DNA from: Actinospica acidithermotolerans
GTDB lineage: Bacteria; Actinomycetota; Actinomycetes; Streptomycetales; Catenulisporaceae
DNA: 64,000 nucleotides
NCBI RefSeq assembly: GCF_018139625.1
Contig: NZ_JAGSOH010000008.1
Span: 41,677-105,676, forward strand
Direction of reading: 5' to 3'
The notes beneath the pieces are model-generated. The model made no database searches. It worked only from the letters and a program-made list of their open reading frames with translations, and was not told where the DNA came from. Numbering within the stretch: the first letter of the stretch is position 1; each line of letters starts with the position of its first letter. The translations under genes were made by a program, and so were the position numbers. Positions 16,117 to 24,258 of this stretch are shown here, piece by piece.

Positions 16117-17100
16117 TCACGCGTCCAGCCATCCGGCCTGCGCTGCCTTGATCCCCGCCTCGAACCGGCTGCCGGCGTTGAGCCGCTCGCAGAGTTCGTT
16201 CATGATCCGGCGGATGGTGCGGTCGCTGACCGCCAGCCGGGCGGCGGCGGCCTCGTCGGTCAGCCCCGAGGCGAGCAGCCGCAGCACCTCGCGCTCCCGC
16301 GGATTGAGTCCGTGCCGATCGTGCACGGGGCCGGAGCCGAACGGGACGGCCGTGTTCCAGACGCTCTCGAAGAACGCGGCCAGCGTGTGCACGAGGCCGG
16401 GGTCGGTCACCTGGAGGGCGCCCTTGACCGTCGCGCGGGTGTCCAGCGGGACGAACGCGATCCTGCGGTCGATGATGAGCAGCCGGTGCGGCAGCGTAGG
16501 CGCGGTGCGCACCTCGCTGCCCGCCTCGGTGAGCCACTGGGCGTGCGCCGCGGTCGCCAGGTCGTAGCGGCACGCGTCCTGAACGATCTCGCGGATCGTC
16601 ACCCCGCGCTCCAGCACCCTGGCGTTGTTGCGGCGGGCCGCCTCCAGGTCGGCCGCGGCCCGCGCGGCGCCCGGGGTGATGCCGAGCACCTCGCTCCCGG
16701 CGTTCTCGGCGTGCTGCTCGATCCTGGCTATCACCGCGTCGACGCCGAGTACGTGTTCGACGCTGCTCCCCGATCCCTGCGCCGCGGCCCGGTCCGCGAT
16801 CAGCTCGGCGATCTTCGCCTGGGAGGCGATGATGCGCGCGCGCCGCTGCTCAAGTTCCGCGTTGTGCCGGTTCAGCAGCCGCTGCAGCCCGACCTGCGGA
16901 TCGACCGCCCGCCAGCCGTCGGCCCGTTCGGAGGAGCGGCGCACCAGCGCGAGCTCGAACATCTGGTCCAGGGCCTGGCGCACCCGGTCCTCGTCCAGGC
17001 CGAGCGCGCGGCACAGCTCGTCCACCCCGTAGGTCCGCTCGGCGAGCAGGGTCCGGTAGACGTCCTCCGCGGTCTCGTCCAGGCCCAACGCGTCCAGCAT
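16117..17100 (-). CDS. LuxR-type regulator with TrmB-like N-terminus
   Basis: 327 residues. The N-terminal winged helix (1-60, YRTLLAERTYGVDELCRALGLDEDRVRQALD) is TrmB-like, followed by a coiled region, a middle domain like the phospholipase-D-fold part of TrmB proteins, and a C-terminal LuxR HTH (LNPREREVLRLLASGLTDEAAAARLAVSDRTIRRIM in two parts, about 262-315). The ATG follows GGGAGGAAC. It is divergent from the biosynthetic operon at 17.3 kb and is likely its pathway-specific regulator. Confidence 0.88.
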   Translation of the reverse strand: MLDALGLDETAEDVYRTLLAERTYGVDELCRALGLDEDRVRQALDQMFELALVRRSSERADGWRAVDPQVGLQRLLNRHNAELEQRRARIIASQAKIAELIADRAAAQGSGSSVEHVLGVDAVIARIEQHAENAGSEVLGITPGAARAAADLEAARRNNARVLERGVTIREIVQDACRYDLATAAHAQWLTEAGSEVRTAPTLPHRLLIIDRRIAFVPLDTRATVKGALQVTDPGLVHTLAAFFESVWNTAVPFGSGPVHDRHGLNPREREVLRLLASGLTDEAAAARLAVSDRTIRRIMNELCERLNAGSRFEAGIKAAQAGWLDA

Positions 17101-17343
17101 CAGATGTTCCTCCCATGACCCGCCGTTTCCCCGCGTCGATTCTTCCGAGTCGCCCGCGCCCGGACAAGGAATGTCGGCGGAATCTCACTCCGTGGCCACC
17201 GGCCGTGTCCAGGTCCGGACAGACCGCTTCCGGGCACGCCGCGCCCCTGGACCGGCCCGATCGGCCGACGGCAGGGTGGACTCCGTCCCCCCGATGTGCC
17301 GGGAACCGGCGTATCAGTACCCGCTCACGAAGGTGAAGAAGCC

Positions 17344-17505
17344 GTGCAGACAAACGCCCGCCGCCTCATCGCAGCCCTCGTCCTCACCCTCGGCCTGGGT
17401 CTCGCGGTCGCGACGCTCGGCGGCGTCCGGCACGCCGCGACGCCCGCCGACACGGCCTCGTCCGCGACGTCCACCGCGTCGGCCGACGACCTTTCCTGGG
17501 GCTGA
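17344..17505 (+). CDS. Small exported peptide at the head of the biosynthetic locus
   Basis: About 53 residues, start GTG at 17344. A basic N-terminus and hydrophobic core (RRLIAALVLTLGLGLAVATL) form a signal peptide or membrane anchor. The remaining 25 or so residues are Ala/Ser/Thr-rich and end ADDLSWG. There are no cysteines and no leader-core lanthipeptide pattern. It sits between the LuxR-type regulator and the oxygenase gene, transcribed with the latter. I do not recognise the family. Possible roles are a signalling peptide or simply a small surface protein. Confidence 0.6.
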   Translation: MQTNARRLIAALVLTLGLGLAVATLGGVRHAATPADTASSATSTASADDLSWG

Positions 17506-17570
17506 CCGCCGGCGGACCGCGCCGTCCGATCCATCCACTTTCGATCAACCCGCCTCTCAGGAGAGCTCGC

Positions 17571-18605
17571 ATGACCACGGTTACCACCGAACCGCGTTCG
17601 ATCATGTCGACCACCTGGTCGATCACCCCGGAATTCACGCTGACCGAGCAGGAGCGGGCCGACCTTCACGCCGCCCTGTCGACGACGACGGTCTCCCCGT
17701 ACCGCAACTACGCGGCGTTCACCCAGCAGGTGACCGAGGTCATCCGCTCCGGCGCGGTACCCCGGCGGTTCCTCGACTTCGTCGCCACCCTGGCCGGCCG
17801 GGACCGGAACGCCGAACCGGTCGTGGTCATCAAGAACGTCCCCTTCGACGCGGACGTGCCGGTCTTCGACTTCGCCGAGCCGGTCAGCTCCAAGTACCAG
17901 CTCAAGACGACGTTCGTCGCCGAGGCGATGCTCGCCCTGTTCGCCCAGCTCGCCGGGACGCCGAGCATCGGCTACGTGAACGTCAACGACGGGGACGTGT
18001 TCCAGGACATCTACCCGAAGGAGTCGATGGCGGCCTCGCAGTCGCAGAAGGCGCTCAAGGAGATCCACTTCCACAAGGATCTCGCCAACCACTTCGTCCG
18101 GCCCGACCAGGTGTACATGGTCGGCATGCGCAGCCACCGGCAGAACGAGGTCTACACCTCGTTCGTGCGCAACATCGACATCTGGGAGTGCTTCAGCGAG
18201 GAAGAGCTCGAACTGCTGCGCGGCCGCAACTTCTACACGCCGTTCGACGACCTGACCGTCGTCGGCAGCAAGGAACTCGGCGACGCGGACCTGCACCCGG
18301 TCCTCGGGCCGATCGGCGACCTGCGCTACTTCGAGACCCGCACCCGCGGGATCAACGAGCAGGCGCGGGAGGTGCTCGCGAAGCTCGACGAAGCGCTGCA
18401 CGCGCTCAAGCAGAGGGTCTTCATCGAACCCGGAGATTTCGTGATCACGTACAACAACTGTACGATCCACGCCAAGGAAGTCGTCGCGGTCGCGGACGAG
18501 GAGTTGCTGCGCACCCGCTGGATCATCAAGACAGTGAACGTCGACTCCATCGCGCCCCACCTCGGCCACCTGGTGCCGGGCACCGACTACCTCGTGAACG
18601 GCTGA
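17571..18605 (+). CDS. Fe(II)/2-oxoglutarate amino-acid hydroxylase (TauD / clavaminate-synthase-like)
   Basis: 344 residues. The metal triad fits His168-Lys-Asp170 (HxD in IHFHKDLANH) and His300 (NNCTIHAKEV), with the 2-oxoglutarate Arg close behind (314 or 316, in TRWIIKTV). This arrangement matches asparagine/arginine beta-hydroxylases and clavaminate synthase. The intact Asp argues against a SyrB2-type halogenase. The ATG follows GGAGAG. It is the first enzyme of the operon, seven bases before the carrier-thioesterase gene. It probably hydroxylates the free or carrier-bound amino acid of the pathway. Confidence 0.88.
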   Translation: MTTVTTEPRSIMSTTWSITPEFTLTEQERADLHAALSTTTVSPYRNYAAFTQQVTEVIRSGAVPRRFLDFVATLAGRDRNAEPVVVIKNVPFDADVPVFDFAEPVSSKYQLKTTFVAEAMLALFAQLAGTPSIGYVNVNDGDVFQDIYPKESMAASQSQKALKEIHFHKDLANHFVRPDQVYMVGMRSHRQNEVYTSFVRNIDIWECFSEEELELLRGRNFYTPFDDLTVVGSKELGDADLHPVLGPIGDLRYFETRTRGINEQAREVLAKLDEALHALKQRVFIEPGDFVITYNNCTIHAKEVVAVADEELLRTRWIIKTVNVDSIAPHLGHLVPGTDYLVNG

Positions 18606-18612
18606 ACCCACC

Positions 18613-19698
18613 ATGGCTGAACGCACTGTCGCCGACGCTACCCGCGCGGCGTGGACGAGCGTGCTCGGAGCGGCGCCGCTCGACGACGACGACAACTTCT
18701 TCGAGGCCGGCGGCGACTCGCTCTCCGCGCTCGAGCTCGTCACGATCCTCGGCGACGAGCTCGGCGCGAACGTCCCGATGGCCGAGCTGTACCGGGCGCC
18801 GACCTTCGGCGCGCTGGTCGCGCTGGCCGCCGGCGAGGGCGACGAGGCGGATGTGCCGACCGCGCACCACACGACCGGCCGGACGCTGGTCAGGCTGCGC
18901 CGCGGCGGGGCCGGACGGCTCTGGTGCTTCCTGCCGCCGCTCTCCGGGGCGGTCACCCGGTACGCGCCGATGCCCCGGCTGCTCCCGCCCGGCGACGCCA
19001 TCTGGGCGATGGAGACCCCGGCCGAGCTCTCGGGCGCGGGCATGGCCGTGCTGATCCGCGGGCTGGCCGACCGGATCGCGGCGGAGGATCTCAGCGCGTT
19101 CCAGACGATCGTGCTGTCCGGCTACTCGCTCGGCGGCGTGTTCGCGCACGAGCTGGCGCGCGAGCTCGAGACCCGGCTCGACGGCCCGAAGGTGGTCGCG
19201 CTGCTGCTCGATCCCCCGGACCCGATCGAGTTCCGGCCGTCGCTCGACGACTCCTTCGACATCTTCGTCCGGGTCGGCTGGCGCATCCCGGAGCCGGCCG
19301 CCTCGTTCGTCGACGCCGACGGCGGCTACCGGCTCGACCTGGTCGCGGCGGCGGCGCGCGCGGCGGGAACCCTGCCCGCGGCCGCGCCCGACACGGAGGT
19401 CTCCGACGCGTGGACCGTCTACGCGTCGAACGCCCGGATCCTGGAGGGGCACGTCGTCACCCGCGGCGCTGGTCTGACGTTCATGCTGCAGTGCGACTCC
19501 GACGCCGAGGTGCCCGCGGGCGGCTGGGGCGCCGCGGAGCGCGCCAAGGGGGCGTGGGCCGACGCGGTCGAGCCCGAGCATGTCAACGTCCTGCGAGCCG
19601 ACCACTTCGCCATGATGGAGCCGCCGAACGACCAGGCCGTCGGGCGTTGGCTGGTCGCCTCGGCCGACCGGGCCACCGCCCTGGCCGGGATCTCGTGA
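18613..19698 (+). CDS. Peptidyl carrier protein - thioesterase didomain
   Basis: 361 residues. Carrier domain 1-75 with phosphopantetheine Ser36 in FFEAGGDSLSAL. An alpha/beta-hydrolase thioesterase follows, with nucleophile Ser172 (GYSLGG), Asp200 (LLLDPPDP) and His331 (RADHFAMM). There is no condensation domain. Its stop codon overlaps the start of the adenylation gene (TGATG). It should carry the activated amino acid as a thioester and then hydrolyse or cyclise it. Confidence 0.92.
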   Translation: MAERTVADATRAAWTSVLGAAPLDDDDNFFEAGGDSLSALELVTILGDELGANVPMAELYRAPTFGALVALAAGEGDEADVPTAHHTTGRTLVRLRRGGAGRLWCFLPPLSGAVTRYAPMPRLLPPGDAIWAMETPAELSGAGMAVLIRGLADRIAAEDLSAFQTIVLSGYSLGGVFAHELARELETRLDGPKVVALLLDPPDPIEFRPSLDDSFDIFVRVGWRIPEPAASFVDADGGYRLDLVAAAARAAGTLPAAAPDTEVSDAWTVYASNARILEGHVVTRGAGLTFMLQCDSDAEVPAGGWGAAERAKGAWADAVEPEHVNVLRADHFAMMEPPNDQAVGRWLVASADRATALAGIS

Positions 19699-21179
19699 TG
19701 GCCGGGACCGGAAGCGTGCTGAGCCGACTGCTCGAGGCGGCCTCGGCCGACCCGGCCGCGCCCGCGCTCATCGACGGCGCGCGCGTGGTCGGCTACGGCG
19801 AACTGCTCGACGCGGCGCGCGGCGTGGCCGCGGACATCCCGGCCGACGCCGGACGGCTGATCGGCATCCGGATGGGCCGCGGCTGGGCCGCGGTCGCGGC
19901 GATGATCGGCGTGCTCTCGACCGGTCGTGCCTACGTGCCGGTCGACCCGGCCTATCCGGAACCGCGGCAGCGCTACATCGAGGCCGACGCGCGCCTCGGC
20001 CACGTGGTCGAGGACGGCCCGGACGGCCCGCGGGTGCTGCGGCTCGGCGGTGACCCGGGCCACGAGGTGCCGGACAACGCGATGTACGTGATCTACACCT
20101 CGGGTTCGACGGGTGCCCCCAAGGGCGTCGTCGTCACGCAGGACAACGTGACCTCGCTGCTGGACGCGGCCACCGCGGACGTCCGGATCCGGCCGGGACG
20201 GCGTTGGAGCATCTTCCATTCGCTCTCGTTCGACTTCAGCGTGTGGGAGGTGTGGGGGGCGCTGCTCAGCGGCGGCTGCGGAGTGCTCGTCGACCGGGAG
20301 ACCGCCCTCGACCCGCAGCTGTTCGGGGAGCTGCTGCGCGACGCCCACGTCAACGTCCTGTCGATCGTGCCGTCCGCCTTCGCCGGCCTCGTGCGCGCCG
20401 CGGCCAAATCCGGCCTGCGGCTGCCCGATCTCGGCACGGTGGTCTTCGGCGGCGAGGCCGTACGCTTGGGCGATGTCGCGCAGTGGTGGCAGGCGGGAGT
20501 CGCCCCCGAGTGCGCCATGATCAACATGTACGGCATCACGGAGACCACGGTGCACGTGACCGCGTGCCGGCTGACGCCCGACGCGCTGGCCTCGGCGACC
20601 CCGGGACGCACGCCGATCGGCAGGCCGCTGTCGAACGCGACGGTCCGGGTGAGCCGCGACGGCGGAGCGACGGTCTGCGCCGACGGCGAGCCGGGCGAGA
20701 TGATCGTCCTCGGCGCCGGCGTCTCCGAGGGCTACCTGGACCGGCCCGGGCTGACCGCCGAACGCTTCCCGGTGCTCGACGGGCAGCGCGCCTACCGCTC
20801 GGGGGATTGGGGCGTGCGCACCCCGGACGGCGAGCTGTGCTACGTCGGCCGGATCGACAACCAGGTCAAGATCCGCGGCCATCGGATCGAGCTCGGCGAG
20901 ATCGAGGGGATCCTCGAGCAGCACGACGACATCGCCGCGGCGGCCTGCGTGATCCACCGGGCGGACGGACGGCCCGAGCGCCTGGTGGCGTACGTCGTCG
21001 GGCGCGCGGTCGCACCGGAACCGCGGGCGCTGCGCGGCTGGATGGCCACGCGGGTGCCGGCCCACCTGGTCCCGACCCGGATAGTCCCCCTGGAGGAGCT
21101 GCCGATGACGGCCCACGGCAAGGTGGACCGCGCCGCGCTGAGCGAGCGGGCGGCCGAGCAGTTCGAGGCGGCGGCATGA
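19698..21179 (+). CDS. Free-standing NRPS adenylation enzyme, threonine-like code
   Basis: 493 residues. Core motifs: YTSGSTGAPKGV, the A4 segment SFDFSVWEVW, MYGITETT, YRSGDWG, GRIDNQVKIRGHRIELGEIE and the A10 lysine in MTAHGKVDR. Reading specificity positions by motif anchoring gives D-F-W-S-F-G-M-V-H-K, which differs from the classical threonine code DFWNIGMVHK at two positions. It should adenylate Thr or a close analogue and load the carrier encoded just upstream. The next gene starts inside its stop codon (ATGA). No C or PCP domain is fused. Confidence 0.92.
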   Translation: MAGTGSVLSRLLEAASADPAAPALIDGARVVGYGELLDAARGVAADIPADAGRLIGIRMGRGWAAVAAMIGVLSTGRAYVPVDPAYPEPRQRYIEADARLGHVVEDGPDGPRVLRLGGDPGHEVPDNAMYVIYTSGSTGAPKGVVVTQDNVTSLLDAATADVRIRPGRRWSIFHSLSFDFSVWEVWGALLSGGCGVLVDRETALDPQLFGELLRDAHVNVLSIVPSAFAGLVRAAAKSGLRLPDLGTVVFGGEAVRLGDVAQWWQAGVAPECAMINMYGITETTVHVTACRLTPDALASATPGRTPIGRPLSNATVRVSRDGGATVCADGEPGEMIVLGAGVSEGYLDRPGLTAERFPVLDGQRAYRSGDWGVRTPDGELCYVGRIDNQVKIRGHRIELGEIEGILEQHDDIAAAACVIHRADGRPERLVAYVVGRAVAPEPRALRGWMATRVPAHLVPTRIVPLEELPMTAHGKVDRAALSERAAEQFEAAA

Positions 21180-22453
21180 CGGCGGCCGACCCCGGCGCGA
21201 TCATCGTCGTGCTCGGTCCCGGCTCACCGAGCCCGGCCCGGATAGTCCGCGCCGCCACGCCGTACCGCGTCGTGTTCGCAACGGCGCGGGCGGCGGCCGG
21301 CGACGCCGCGCGGGAGTCGACCGCCGTGCTCGCCGCCTCGCTCGCGCCGCTGATCGAGGTGGGCCCCGACGAGCCGGGAACGGCGGTGCCGCTGCTCGCG
21401 GCGCACCGGCCCGTCGGCATCACCACGTTCGCCGACGGCGCGCTCGAGCTGACCGCCGAGCTGGCGGCCGCGCTCGGACTCGACTACCACTCGGCCGACG
21501 CCGTCGCCGCGCTGACCGGCAAGTCCCGCCAGCGGGCCCGCCTCGCGGATGCCGGCGTCGATCGCACCCGCTCGGTCGTCGTCACCGACCGAGCCGAGCT
21601 CGAAGCCGCCCTGTCCCGCTGCCCGGCGGTGGTCAAGCCGCAGCGCGGCCAGGGCAGCGTGCAGACCTACCTGGTCCGCGATCCCGGGCACCTTCCGGCC
21701 GATCTCCCGGTCGGGCCGGACCGGCCGTTCGTCGTCGAGGAGTACCTGGCCGGACGCGACGAGCATCCTTTCGGCGACTACGTCTCCGTCGAGACCGTCA
21801 GCGTGGACGGCCGGGTCCACGTGCTCGGCGTGACCGGCAAACTCGCGTTGCTGCCGCCGTTCCGCGAGCAGGCCGCGTTCGTCCCGGCCCGCCTCGATCC
21901 GGCGGAGTCGGCTGCGGTCGCCGATCTCGCGGCGCGCGCCGTATCAGCCGTCGGCGTCGCCCGCGGCCTCGCCCACACGGAGATCAAGCTGACGCCGGAC
22001 GGCCCTCGCGTCATCGAGGTCAACGGGCGGCTCGGCGGGTTCATCGATGAGCTGTACGCCAGGGCGTTCGGCCTCGATCTGCTCGCGATCGAGCTCGCCC
22101 TGGCCGCCGGGGCGAGCGCTCCACTCGATCACGAGCCCGCCGGACAGGTGTACTACCAGTACTTCAACCTCGGGCCGACCGGAGGCGGGACCTTCGTCGG
22201 CACGGAAGGGGTCGCCGCCGTGCGCGCGCTGGCGGGTGTGACGGGGTATCGGCCGCTCGTGGCGCGGGGAGCGAGCATCCCGGCCGGCGTCTCCACCACC
22301 GAACTGGACCTGCTCACCGGCCACGCGGCCGACCACGACGCGATGCTCGAAGACATCGACAAGGCGCTGGCGGAGCTGACCTTCACCATCGCGCAGGACG
22401 GCGCGAACCGCGTCTGGAAGCCCGGACGGGAAGGACTCGAATGCCTCAGCTGA
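21176..22453 (+). CDS. ATP-grasp carboxylate-amine ligase (first copy)
   Basis: 425 residues. The ATP-grasp domain shows VVKPQRGQGS (nucleotide lysine), VVEEYLAG and the metal-binding stretch VIEVNGRLGG, which retains the Glu and Asn ligands. The general layout is that of L-amino-acid ligases. It overlaps the adenylation gene by 4 bp and the MFS gene by 13 bp. Expected role: ATP-dependent amide bond formation with the amino acid made by the upstream enzymes. Substrates are unknown. Confidence 0.88.
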   Translation: MTAADPGAIIVVLGPGSPSPARIVRAATPYRVVFATARAAAGDAARESTAVLAASLAPLIEVGPDEPGTAVPLLAAHRPVGITTFADGALELTAELAAALGLDYHSADAVAALTGKSRQRARLADAGVDRTRSVVVTDRAELEAALSRCPAVVKPQRGQGSVQTYLVRDPGHLPADLPVGPDRPFVVEEYLAGRDEHPFGDYVSVETVSVDGRVHVLGVTGKLALLPPFREQAAFVPARLDPAESAAVADLAARAVSAVGVARGLAHTEIKLTPDGPRVIEVNGRLGGFIDELYARAFGLDLLAIELALAAGASAPLDHEPAGQVYYQYFNLGPTGGGTFVGTEGVAAVRALAGVTGYRPLVARGASIPAGVSTTELDLLTGHAADHDAMLEDIDKALAELTFTIAQDGANRVWKPGREGLECLS

Positions 22454-23679
22454 CCGCCGCCCTGCGTGCCCGGCCGCCCGCGGGCGCAGGCCCGCTCGTC
22501 TGCGCGACCGGACTGCTCGCGATCGGCAAGGGCGTGTTCCTCTCGACGCTCGTGGTGTACCTGCTCACGATCGTCCACGTGGGCTCGTTCGCCGCTTCGA
22601 GCGGGGCCGCCGCGTGGGGGCTCGCCGCGGTCGTCGCGGCCGTCCCGGCGGGGCTCGCGATGGACAGGTTCCCGCCGCGGGTCGTCGGAGCGGCCGCGTC
22701 GCTCGGCGCCGTGCCGATGCTCGCCATCGCCGGCTCGGTGCACCGGCTGGAGTACCTGCTGCCCGCGGTGTTCCTCGGCGGGGGCCTCGACGCCGTCGGC
22801 GGGGTCGCTCGGCGAACCCTGCTGGCCGCCAGGGCCGGCGACGGCGTGGCGGCCCTGGCGTGGGCACGGTCCGCCTCGAACGCGGGCTTCGCGATCGGCG
22901 CCGTGCTCTGCGTGCCGCTGCTCGGCTCGCACTCGCCGGGCACCTACCGGACGGCCTACGTGCTGGCGGCGCTCAGCTACGCCGCCGTGACCGTCGCGCT
23001 GCTGTGGGCTCCCGCCCGGAAGTCCGCGGCCGAAGAGACCGCCGAAGCGGTCACGCAGGCGGCCGAGCAGAGCGCCGAGACGGCCGCGCCGGCGCCGCGC
23101 CGCGTGGAGACGGCGGCGGCGCTGGCCACGTCGACGGCGATCCTCGGCCTGCACGCGTCACTGCTCGACGTCGCCTTCCCGCTCTGCATCGCCACCCGCA
23201 CCTCGGTGCCGGTCTCGGCGTTCGGCTGGCTCCTGCTGATCAATACCCTGATCACGATCTTCGGGCAGATCGCGGCCAGCCGCTGGGCGCAGACCGTCGA
23301 GGGCGCGCTGCGCTGCACGATGCGCTCGGCGCTGTGGACCGCCGCGTGCTGCGTGCTGCTCGGGCTGGTCGCGCTCGGCCCTACCCCGTGGCAGGTCGCC
23401 ACCCTCGTCGCCGCGATGCTGGCGCTGACGGCCGGGGAGATGCTGCAGTCCGCCGGGGAGTGGGGCCTGTCGGCCCTGCTGGCCGAGGACCACGAGCACG
23501 GCTTCTACCAAGGCGCGTGCGTCTTCGGCGAGTCAGTGCAGAGCTCGGGCGGACCGCTCCTGGTGGGCGCGGTGCTCGGGGCGGCGCCGGTCGTGGGCTG
23601 GGGCGTGCTCGGCGCCCTGCTGCTCTCGGGCCACGAGGTGACCCGCCGACTGGGCCGCAGCCTCCGGCCCGCACCCTGA
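22441..23679 (+). CDS. MFS exporter (first copy)
   Basis: 412 residues, about 12 hydrophobic segments. AMDRFPPRVVG after helix 2 is the degenerate cytoplasmic loop A motif. A charged Ala/Glu-rich central loop (about 190-225) separates the two halves. It starts inside the ATP-grasp gene. It is probably the dedicated exporter and self-resistance protein for the pathway product. Confidence 0.87.
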   Translation: MPQLTAALRARPPAGAGPLVCATGLLAIGKGVFLSTLVVYLLTIVHVGSFAASSGAAAWGLAAVVAAVPAGLAMDRFPPRVVGAAASLGAVPMLAIAGSVHRLEYLLPAVFLGGGLDAVGGVARRTLLAARAGDGVAALAWARSASNAGFAIGAVLCVPLLGSHSPGTYRTAYVLAALSYAAVTVALLWAPARKSAAEETAEAVTQAAEQSAETAAPAPRRVETAAALATSTAILGLHASLLDVAFPLCIATRTSVPVSAFGWLLLINTLITIFGQIAASRWAQTVEGALRCTMRSALWTAACCVLLGLVALGPTPWQVATLVAAMLALTAGEMLQSAGEWGLSALLAEDHEHGFYQGACVFGESVQSSGGPLLVGAVLGAAPVVGWGVLGALLLSGHEVTRRLGRSLRPAP

Positions 23680-23711
23680 CCCCTGCTCCCTCGACGGAGG
23701 GAAGACCTGCC

Positions 23712-23978
23712 GTGTACCTGGCGATCGTCACCCTGGTCCCCGGCTCCGGGACGGACGACATCGACATCAATGCCCAGATGCTGGTCGACCTGCTGTGGGC
23801 CGGCGCCCTGACGACCGACCGGATCGAGCACATCAGCGCCGCCGCCTTCCCGGACCGCATCGAGTTCGGCATCTTCCTGCACGCGGGCGACCAGCTTCAC
23901 GCGGACCGCCTGGCGCGTTCAATCAGCGACCGGGCCTGCCGGACCGCCCCGCTGCTGCGCGGTTTCCGCCCCTCCTGA
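23712..23978 (+). CDS. Small protein of unknown function in the biosynthetic operon
   Basis: 88 residues with GTG start at 23712 after GGAGGGAAG. The sequence is mixed alpha/beta (YLAIVTLVPGSG, FGIFLHAGDQLHADRLARSI), without signal peptide or cysteine motifs apart from one Cys. It follows the exporter by 32 bp in the same direction and is likely co-transcribed. I do not recognise it. Confidence 0.65.
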   Translation: MYLAIVTLVPGSGTDDIDINAQMLVDLLWAGALTTDRIEHISAAAFPDRIEFGIFLHAGDQLHADRLARSISDRACRTAPLLRGFRPS

Positions 23979-24121
23979 GCCGCGCGACTTCCAAGCCCGT
24001 CTCACGGATCTCTCATCCGCGCTTCAGGTATCTTCATAGGTTACCTTCAGCCCGCACACATCCCGCCCGCTCTTTCCCTGAGGGTCCAGCACCGCTTTTA
24101 ACGGCGGCTGAAGCGGGCACG

Positions 24122-24139
24122 GGGCCGCCCGGGCGGCCC
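24122..24139. terminator. 18-bp perfect GC palindrome, possible terminator of the operon
   Basis: GGGCCGCCCGGGCGGCCC is self-complementary. It lies 143 bp beyond the small-protein stop and 119 bp before the c-di-GMP gene start, so it could end the first operon. As RNA it would need a minimal loop, which weakens the call. Confidence 0.45.
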
Positions 24140-24258
24140 GCGACTCGCCGAGGTGATCCTCTGTGCATGGGGCCATATGCGAATATCATGGTCAGGGCAT
24201 GTCTGCGGGAAGATGGACGAATGCCCGCCACGATCGCCCACGCGGAACGGTTGGCGCG

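Noticed and set aside
17344..17505. Lanthipeptide or other RiPP precursor
   Set aside because: No Cys, no GG or NAD-type leader signature and no modification enzyme nearby.
17571..18605. SyrB2-like threonine halogenase
   Set aside because: Halogenases lack the metal-binding Asp. Here HxD (His168, Asp170) is intact, so hydroxylase-type chemistry is preferred.
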